Positions 1-5,386 of a stretch of DNA of 11,706 bases are shown here, piece by piece. The position numbers were made by a program, and so were the translations under genes. Every line of letters starts with the position of its first letter. Positions within the stretch are counted from its first letter, which is position 1. Source of the stretch: Candidatus Latescibacterota bacterium. GTDB lineage: Bacteria; Latescibacterota; UBA2968; UBA8231. A model generated the notes under the pieces. That model was not told the origin of the DNA. It saw only the letters and a program-made list of their open reading frames with translations, and made no database searches. The stretch is taken from assembly GCA_021295675.1 (NCBI GenBank), contig JAGWBY010000043.1, forward strand, positions 19,667 to 31,372, given 5' to 3'.

Positions 1-584
1 TCATCGCCGCCCTATTTCAACGGCGACTGCACTGGCGGCGGCGGCTCAACGCGCTGGGCCTGTGCGCGAGCACGGCGTATCTACTCATTACCGCCGCAAT
101 CTGCCTACACGTGCGCAGCACCTTTGCCCACGCCCTCACCGAGCAAGGCATTGCCTACGAACGCCTGCACGTCGTGCCAACTCCGTTCAACGCCGTGCTG
201 TGGTCAGGCCTAGCCAGTGAGGACGACCACCTGTGGGCCGGGCTGTACTCCCTGCTCGACGACGACTCGGCGATCCGCTTCCGCCGCATCGAGCGCAACA
301 CCCACCTCATCTCCTCCCGACGCGACGACCCGCCAATCCAGCGCCTGTTCTGGTTTTCCCGCGGATACTATCGAGTGGAGCACCGCGACGACGCACTTTA
401 CTTCTACGACCTGCGCTTTGGCCGCTCCGACTTCTATCTCGACTCCACCGGCACCTACTTCTTCACGTTCCGCCTGTCCCATCCCGAGCGCATCGCCGAC
501 CTCCAGCGCATCAACAACCCCTTCGACGCCCAGCGCACCGACCTAGCCCTAAAGCGGCTCTGGCTCCGCTTACTCGGCAACTAA
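1..584 (+). CDS. YdjM/DUF457-like membrane-bound 'metal-dependent hydrolase', C-terminal part (5' truncated)
   Basis: The frame is open from position 3, at the window edge, to the TAA at 582-584, giving 193 visible residues; the true start lies to the left. The first ~16 visible residues are basic (QRRLHWRRRL), followed by one hydrophobic segment at about visible residues 17-37, probably the last transmembrane helix. The soluble tail contains VPTPFNAVLWSGL (about 58-70), a G-LYSLLDDD stretch, an RNTHL stretch, WFSRGYY (117-123) and YDLRFGR. This pattern matches the C-terminal half of the DUF457/YdjM family (LexA-binding inner-membrane proteins annotated as putative metal-dependent hydrolases). 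The His/Asp residues expected to bind metal sit in the N-terminal part, which is not visible. The biochemical role of this family is poorly defined. The gene converges on the Gfo/Idh gene. An internal GTG at 111 also reads in frame but would remove the membrane segment, so it is unlikely to be the start. Confidence 0.62.
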   Translation, partial: IAALFQRRLHWRRRLNALGLCASTAYLLITAAICLHVRSTFAHALTEQGIAYERLHVVPTPFNAVLWSGLASEDDHLWAGLYSLLDDDSAIRFRRIERNTHLISSRRDDPPIQRLFWFSRGYYRVEHRDDALYFYDLRFGRSDFYLDSTGTYFFTFRLSHPERIADLQRINNPFDAQRTDLALKRLWLRLLGN

Positions 585-612
585 ACCTCCCTAACCCGCT
601 CCCACTCCCCCA

Positions 613-648
613 TTCCTAATTCTCAATTCCTAATTCCTAATTCTATAA
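613..648. repeat. Heptanucleotide tandem repeat (TTCCTAA units)
   Basis: Four head-to-tail 7-base units can be read: TTCCTAA (613-619), TTCTCAA (620-626), TTCCTAA (627-633) and TTCCTAA (634-640). A degenerate fifth unit, TTCTATAA (641-648), runs into the end of the oxidoreductase gene, whose stop codon (TAG on the minus strand) lies inside it at 643-645. The repeat fills most of the 58-bp gap between two converging genes. It resembles the short tandemly repeated heptamers (STRR) described in cyanobacteria and seen as intergenic filler in other bacteria. No function can be assigned from the sequence. Confidence 0.8.
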
Positions 649-1854
649 CCCCCACGCCTGATCGACGTCGCGCTGGTACGCGTCAATCTTACCCGCCAGC
701 ACATCGGCGACCTGCACCACCTGCCCAGAATGGCCGGATTCGTAGATAGCCTCGCTGACGGCCTTGCTGCGCAAACCCTCCTCCACGTCGATTTCCACCG
801 GCCGCCCCTCGCTCAACGCATCGATAAAATCCCACAACTCCAGCGTCACCCCGCCAGTAATTCCATACGGGAAAAGCGCTTCCTTTTCCTCCGCGCTCAG
901 GGTTGCCAAATACATCTCTTGCAACTCAGACATGCTGTGCGTGGTCCCGTTGGCGAGCTGGCACTCACCATTGGCTTGAAAGGCGGCCGGATGGAAGATG
1001 TCCGTGTCGATGATCGACCCCTTCTCGCCGCTCAGCGTCAGTTGGGTAAAACCCTTGCCCGGCGCGCTGATCGTCCAAGACCACGTGCCGATTAAGCCGC
1101 TTTTGAAGTTGAATATGCTGGTCCAAAAGTCCTCGGACGCGCTATCGACAATTTCCTCGCCTTGGCGATGGGGGCGCGGGTAGATCTGCTCAACTCGGGC
1201 GTACACGCTCTCGATCTCGCCAAACCAATAGCGCATGGTGTCAACCCAGTGCGCCCCGCTGTCCATGACCATGCCGCAGCCGCCCAACTTGCGATCAATG
1301 CGCCAGTGCCAATTGGGCACTTGAGCCGGATCGTTCCACCCCGCCTGCACGGCCCACCACATCTTCGGCGCGCCCAACAGGCCGTCGTTAAAGGCCCAGT
1401 GGATCGTGCGCTGGCCCAAGGCTCGACGACACTGCTCGGCCGTGGCGGCGACCCGCCCACAGCGCTGCGCCGTCTGCGCGATCTTCTTCGAGGCCCGCAC
1501 CGTGACGCCAATCGGCTTTTCTACCAACACATTAACCCCACCTTCCAGCAGTTCACAGGCCAGCACATGGTGCAAACCGTGCGGGCTGCATATATCGGCC
1601 CCATCGAGCGCGTCTTCCCCGGCAAGTAGCTCGGCCACGCTCGCATAAGCATTGACCTCCCAGCCAGCGAACCCGTTGATGCGCGCAGCAAACTCTTCGG
1701 CGCGCGCTGGCACCTCATCTACAGCCGCGACAATGCGAAATCGCGTCTCGCCTTTTTCCAACAGCTCTTCGTATCCCCGCAAGTGCGCCCCGGCCATGCC
1801 GCCGCAACCCACCATCGCCAATCGGACGACCTCACCCTTCTTGTTTTCGCTCAT
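643..1854 (-). CDS. Gfo/Idh/MocA family NAD(P)-dependent oxidoreductase
   Basis: This 403-residue cytoplasmic protein is of the size usual for the family, which oxidises or reduces hydroxyl/keto groups on sugars, inositols and related polyols with NAD(P). The N-terminal Rossmann domain (about 10-145) starts with VGCGGMAGAH (15-24), a GxGxxG-like dinucleotide-binding turn. The EKP signature is at 112-114, with Lys113 the expected catalytic lysine. The C-terminal alpha/beta domain holds GGCGMVMDSGAHWVD (191-205), where Asp198 and His202 match the family's D-x-x-x-H active-site pair. I chose the ATG at 1854 because GGAGG lies 5 bases upstream (1860-1864); an in-frame GTG at 1866 overlaps that site and would add only MEVE. 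The substrate cannot be read from sequence. The next gene upstream on the same strand is the alpha/beta hydrolase, 80 bp away across a strong palindrome, so cotranscription is uncertain. Confidence 0.9.
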   Translation of the reverse strand: MSENKKGEVVRLAMVGCGGMAGAHLRGYEELLEKGETRFRIVAAVDEVPARAEEFAARINGFAGWEVNAYASVAELLAGEDALDGADICSPHGLHHVLACELLEGGVNVLVEKPIGVTVRASKKIAQTAQRCGRVAATAEQCRRALGQRTIHWAFNDGLLGAPKMWWAVQAGWNDPAQVPNWHWRIDRKLGGCGMVMDSGAHWVDTMRYWFGEIESVYARVEQIYPRPHRQGEEIVDSASEDFWTSIFNFKSGLIGTWSWTISAPGKGFTQLTLSGEKGSIIDTDIFHPAAFQANGECQLANGTTHSMSELQEMYLATLSAEEKEALFPYGITGGVTLELWDFIDALSEGRPVEIDVEEGLRSKAVSEAIYESGHSGQVVQVADVLAGKIDAYQRDVDQAWGL

Positions 1855-1859
1855 CTCTA

Positions 1860-1864
1860 CCTCC
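1860..1864 (-). promoter_or_regulatory. Shine-Dalgarno GGAGG for the Gfo/Idh gene
   Basis: Read on the minus strand, GGAGG is followed by TAGAG and then ATG at 1854-1852, a good 5-base spacing. It fixes the start at this ATG rather than at the GTG 12 bases upstream, which would sit across the ribosome-binding site. Confidence 0.75.
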
Positions 1865-1879
1865 ACAGGTTGGTTTGTG

Positions 1880-1906
1880 GTAGAGGCGACCGGCCGGTCG
1901 CCCTAC
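1880..1906. repeat. Strong palindromic (REP-like) intergenic element
   Basis: GGCGACCGGCCGGTCGCC at 1885-1902 is a perfect 18-bp palindrome. The stem continues outward: GTAG (1880-1883) pairs with CTAC (1903-1906) if A1884 is bulged, giving 13 paired positions per arm. It lies in the 80-bp gap between the alpha/beta hydrolase and the Gfo/Idh gene, both on the minus strand. It resembles the GTAGGGGCG...CGCCCCTAC class of dispersed intergenic palindromes that I recall from other environmental genomes, but that is a memory-based comparison. As RNA it would form a very stable hairpin. No T-run follows on the minus strand, so it is not a classical intrinsic terminator, though it could limit readthrough or protect the hydrolase mRNA 3' end. 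Confidence 0.75.
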
Positions 1907-1934
1907 GTAACGTCATAAATGAAAATCCCTTCCA

Positions 1935-2786
1935 TCACCATCCCAAAACCCTCGTCAAAAACGCTTCCACCCCAGCTTCATACGTAGCCGCATCCTCGCT
2001 AAAGGCCGAGCTGTGGCCGCCCCGCAGCTCGGTAAACGCCTTGGGCTGGCTGGCGGCCTCGTACAGCCGCTGGCCGTGCGCGAAGACAATGAACCTGTCG
2101 CCGCGGCTGTGGCTCACTAGCACCGGGCATTGGACCTGCTTTAGGTACTCCAGCGTGGGATACTCGTAACGGGCGAGCAAGCCGACCGGAAAGATCGGAT
2201 ACAGCTCTTGGCCCAGCTCGGGTATGGAAGTAAAGGTCTCCTCCAAGAACAGGGCGGCCGGCGTCTTGTCCCGCGCCAGCCGCGCGGCGATTGGCCCGCC
2301 CAGCGACCGACCGATAATCGCGATCTGATCCGGGGCTAGCCCGGCCTCCTGCACCAGGTAATTCCAAGCCGCCTCAGCATCGCGGTGCGTACCTTCCTCA
2401 GAGGGCGTGCCCTCGCTCTGGCCATAGCCGCGATAGTCAAACAGCAGAATTCCCAAACCCAACCGGTGCGCGTCCTTGGCCACTCCAAGCAGGTCCGATA
2501 TGTTGCCCGCATTGCCGTGGCAAAAAAGCACCGTGCCTCGCGCATCGGCTAGCGGCAAGTACCACCCGGCCAGCCGCACCCCGTCGCGGGCGACTAGCGC
2601 GACTTCTTCGTAGCGCATTCCAACCGCAGCCGGCGTGGTCTTGATCGCGGCCCCGGGCACGTAAACCAGCCTGCTCTGGAAGATGTAGAGCGCAATCCCA
2701 GCCAAGACATAGAGCACCCCAACCAGCAGCACAATTCCCAGCACAAGGCGTCCTATGCTACAACCAATGAGTGGTATAAAGGACAT
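1935..2786 (-). CDS. Membrane-anchored alpha/beta hydrolase (ABHD13/ABHD17/BEM46-like serine hydrolase)
   Basis: The 283-residue protein has an N-terminal hydrophobic segment (about 12-36) that should act as a signal anchor, leaving the catalytic domain outside the cytoplasmic membrane. The alpha/beta-hydrolase fold follows: HGNAGN (90-95) forms the oxyanion region, FDYRGYGQSEG (116-126) is the typical strand-turn, and GRSLGG (159-164) is the nucleophile elbow with Ser161. Asp230 in HSRGDRFIV and His258 in GGHSS complete a plausible triad. This order matches the BEM46/YfhR-type hydrolases, often annotated as lysophospholipase or thioesterase-like; the true substrate is unknown. The ATG at 2786 is preferred because GGAGG (2798-2802) precedes it and the membrane segment follows directly. 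A GTG at 2849 would add 21 residues that look unlike a signal sequence. The gene is divergent from the secreted pair to the right. Confidence 0.87.
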   Translation of the reverse strand: MSFIPLIGCSIGRLVLGIVLLVGVLYVLAGIALYIFQSRLVYVPGAAIKTTPAAVGMRYEEVALVARDGVRLAGWYLPLADARGTVLFCHGNAGNISDLLGVAKDAHRLGLGILLFDYRGYGQSEGTPSEEGTHRDAEAAWNYLVQEAGLAPDQIAIIGRSLGGPIAARLARDKTPAALFLEETFTSIPELGQELYPIFPVGLLARYEYPTLEYLKQVQCPVLVSHSRGDRFIVFAHGQRLYEAASQPKAFTELRGGHSSAFSEDAATYEAGVEAFLTRVLGW

Positions 2787-2797
2787 CAGTATCAATT

Positions 2798-2802
2798 CCT
2801 CC
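2798..2802 (-). promoter_or_regulatory. Shine-Dalgarno GGAGG for the alpha/beta hydrolase
   Basis: On the minus strand GGAGG is followed by 11 bases and then the ATG at 2786-2784. The spacing is somewhat long. No other start codon with suitable spacing is present, and the encoded membrane segment begins right after this Met, so this site supports the shorter start over the GTG at 2849. Confidence 0.55.
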
Positions 2803-2866
2803 GACTGAGTAGAAAGTGGAAAGTACCCGTCCGCTCCCAATGGGGACACTCGCCACTGACGATTTA

Positions 2867-2914
2867 TGTTATAATTGGAATTATTGACACACCTAGTACA
2901 AAAAATGCTAATTT
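2867..2914 (+). promoter_or_regulatory. AT-rich divergent intergenic promoter region
   Basis: The 161-bp gap between the divergent hydrolase and the secreted dehydrogenase gene contains the only clearly AT-rich stretch in the window. It holds an extended -10 motif TGTTATAAT (2867-2875) with a perfect TATAAT and no clear -35. It also holds TTGACA (2884-2889) followed after 17 bases by GCTAAT (2907-2912), a sigma70-like pair that would start transcription near 2919, about 30 bases before the ATG at 2948. Read on the minus strand, the first motif gives TATAAC (2874-2869), which could serve the hydrolase. If the organism uses a Bacteroidota-type sigma factor with different hexamers, these matches would mean less. 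Confidence 0.4.
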
Positions 2915-2947
2915 AGGAACGGATACCTATCTCCCCAAAGATCCCCC

Positions 2948-5374
2948 ATGCACATCGTCATACCATTCGCCCTCAGTGTCGCCGCTGCTGCCCTCGCCCA
3001 AGACGCAGGTTATCCCGCCGGAACCCTAGTCCCCGAAGTCGATCTGGGCTTGCAGCCGACTCCGCTCATTGTGCCCCAGCCCTTCCGCGGGGCCGTGCCC
3101 CAAGACTTGGTGCTCAATCTTCCCCCCGGCTTCTCGGCCCGCGTCTTCGCCCACGAGGGCCTGCGCAAACCCCGCTTTATGGCCTTTGATCCCAACGGCG
3201 TGTTGCACGTAGCCAACATGGGTGCCGACCAGATCGTCGCCCTGCCCGACCGCAATCGCGATGGCGTCGCCGACGAGCGCATCATCTCCCTGCGCGGACT
3301 CAAAGAAGCCCATAGCCTCCTGTTCTACAAGGGCGCACTCTACGTCGCCGAGGAACACCAAGTCATCCGCGTGCGCGACACCAACGGCGACCTAGTGTAC
3401 GAGCAAGAAGAAGTCATCCTGCCCGACGTTCCTTGGGAGGGTTGGCACGATACCCGCACCCTCGTCGTCGATCGCCGCAACGACAAAATGTATCTGTCGG
3501 TCGGCTCGCCCTGCGACCTGTGCCGCATGGACGAAGGCTTTCAGGTCGTCGCCAACACCAACAACTCCGTGCCTCACCACCCCGAGCGCGGCACCATCTT
3601 GCAATTCAATCCCGACGGCAGCGATCGCCGCATCTTTGCCACTGGCATCCGCCACACCATCGGCATGGACTTCCACCCGCAGACCAATGCACTGTGGGCC
3701 AATCACAACGGCCACGACCTCGAAGGCCGCACGCGTCCGCCGGAGTGGATTGACATCGTCGGCGACCAAGACTTTATGGGCTATCCTTTGGTCCACAGCC
3801 ACCAAGTCTGGAGCGACTTTACCATTGCTGGCTACGAAAAAGTACTGCCCATCACCCGCCAAGACAGCCTCCTCGCCGCCACCCAAAAACGTCCGGTGGC
3901 CTTGGTGCCAGCTCACTACGCGCCGATGGGCCTCCACTTTTACACCGGCGACCAGTTCCCCTCCCGCTACCACAACACCGCCTTCGTCGCCTTCCGCGCC
4001 GGCAAAGCCAAACTCTCGTCGCACCCCGGCTACCTAGTGGCAGCCCTCTTTAGCCAACCCGACGGCAGCGACGCCCGCATGGGCAGCTTCATCACCGGCT
4101 TCCAGGCTGGGCAGACCCAAGGCGATGTCTGGGGCTTCCCCGTCGGGCTTGCCAGCGACGCCGAGGGCAGTCTATACGTCACCAGCGACAATCGCAACCA
4201 CCTCGTCATCAAAATCACCTACAGCCCCATCGGCGGCTCGTGGAAACCCCAGATGCCCGACACCCTGTCTGTCGGCGACGCGCTCCAAGTCCATGCCACC
4301 GTACGCGTCGAACGGCTCGTCCCCGACGGCGGATCGCCGCGCCTAACCGCAGACCTAAGCTCTTTGGGCGGCCCGGACGCGCTGCCGCTGGTCGCCCTCG
4401 ACGACCAGACCTACCAACTCGACACCCGCCTAGAAACCGCCGACCTGCCCAAGGGCTTGTACAAAGTGGTCGTGCGCCTCGAACAGGAGGTCGATGGCAT
4501 CTTCAAGGGCATCGACTTTATCCACTCGATCGCCCTCCTGCCGCCTGACTTGTCCGTCTTCGACGAGAGCGTAGCTGCCGACTGGCAATTGGTCGGCAAC
4601 AGCGGTGCCCAAATGCAGGTCACGGGCGATGGCCCCATCTTCTACGGCACCCGCGCCGTCGCTGTCGCAGCGGAGCCCAAAAACTTCTACACCCCGTGGA
4701 CTATTGAATTCCGTCCGACCGCTCCCGTCGATCCCCTCGGTTTTGCTGGCGTGCGCTTCGCCTTCCATCCCGGCGACATCGAGCCACCCACCTTTCCCAT
4801 CTTCGTCCTCTTCATCGACGGTCTCGGCGTGGATTTGGCGCGCGATCCCGAGCAGTTCCATCTCGATTTTTCTCGCCGCGAATGGCAGGTCTTAGAAATC
4901 CCCTTCACGACTTTCTATCAGCCCAACTACTACGGCCCCGGCCTCCGCGACCAAGTGGACTGGATTGACGCCCTGCGCTTTGAGGGCAACATGACGGGCA
5001 CCTTTCACCTAGACGATGTGCGCCTAGTGACGCGCATTCCGGCCGCGCCGCGCGTGCCGACGGCCATCTCAGAAGTATCCGATACGGACCAACCCGCGGC
5101 CTTCGTCCTCGCCCAAAACGTCCCCAACCCCTTCAACAGCAGCACCACCTTCCGCTTCGCACTGCCGCAGGCAGCCGACATCGAATTGGCCATCTACAAC
5201 CTCGCTGGTCAAAAGGTCGCCCGTCTCATACGCGGCTGGTACGCAGCCGGGCACTACACGGCCCATTGGGACGGGCGCAACGACGCTGGTTTGCGCTTGG
5301 CCACTGGTGCTTACATTTATCGCCTGCGCGCCGGTGAGCAGGTCCAAGTGCGCAAATTGCTCCTGTTGCGCTGA
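2948..5374 (+). CDS. Secreted PQQ-dependent sugar (sorbosone/glucose) dehydrogenase-like beta-propeller with sorting-type C-terminal domain
   Basis: The 808-residue protein starts with a short signal peptide (1-17, ending ALA). Residues about 55-426 form a beta-propeller like L-sorbosone/soluble glucose dehydrogenases: LPPGFSARVFA (58-68), HDTRTL (167-172), VGSPCDLC (185-192, a CxxC as in the sorbosone dehydrogenase group), GIRHTIGMDFHP (233-244) and APMGLHFYTG (325-334). DRNRDGVAD (101-109) and DTNGD (144-148) look like calcium loops. Residues about 430-530 look Ig-like. Residues about 535-695 resemble a jelly-roll carbohydrate-binding module ending GTFHLDDVRLV. The tail (about 719-808) has QNVPNPFN, IYNLAGQKV, HWDGRND and GAYIYRL, matching the type-A sorting/FlgD-Ig family. 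PQQ oxidation of a sugar in the periplasm or at the surface is the family role; substrate and cofactor use are inferred. No Shine-Dalgarno precedes the ATG. Confidence 0.82.
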   Translation: MHIVIPFALSVAAAALAQDAGYPAGTLVPEVDLGLQPTPLIVPQPFRGAVPQDLVLNLPPGFSARVFAHEGLRKPRFMAFDPNGVLHVANMGADQIVALPDRNRDGVADERIISLRGLKEAHSLLFYKGALYVAEEHQVIRVRDTNGDLVYEQEEVILPDVPWEGWHDTRTLVVDRRNDKMYLSVGSPCDLCRMDEGFQVVANTNNSVPHHPERGTILQFNPDGSDRRIFATGIRHTIGMDFHPQTNALWANHNGHDLEGRTRPPEWIDIVGDQDFMGYPLVHSHQVWSDFTIAGYEKVLPITRQDSLLAATQKRPVALVPAHYAPMGLHFYTGDQFPSRYHNTAFVAFRAGKAKLSSHPGYLVAALFSQPDGSDARMGSFITGFQAGQTQGDVWGFPVGLASDAEGSLYVTSDNRNHLVIKITYSPIGGSWKPQMPDTLSVGDALQVHATVRVERLVPDGGSPRLTADLSSLGGPDALPLVALDDQTYQLDTRLETADLPKGLYKVVVRLEQEVDGIFKGIDFIHSIALLPPDLSVFDESVAADWQLVGNSGAQMQVTGDGPIFYGTRAVAVAAEPKNFYTPWTIEFRPTAPVDPLGFAGVRFAFHPGDIEPPTFPIFVLFIDGLGVDLARDPEQFHLDFSRREWQVLEIPFTTFYQPNYYGPGLRDQVDWIDALRFEGNMTGTFHLDDVRLVTRIPAAPRVPTAISEVSDTDQPAAFVLAQNVPNPFNSSTTFRFALPQAADIELAIYNLAGQKVARLIRGWYAAGHYTAHWDGRNDAGLRLATGAYIYRLRAGEQVQVRKLLLLR

Positions 5375-5386
5375 GCGTCTAAACCC

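Noticed and set aside
552..571. Small hairpin AAGCGG/CCGCTT near the end of the left-edge gene as a terminator
   Set aside because: It lies inside the coding sequence before the stop, has only 6 pairs with an 8-base loop, and no T-run follows.
3392..4024. Long 210-codon open frame antisense to the secreted dehydrogenase
   Set aside because: The sense strand carries recognisable propeller motifs throughout. The antisense translation is Val/Ala/Gly-rich without motifs, as expected from GC-rich third positions of the sense gene.
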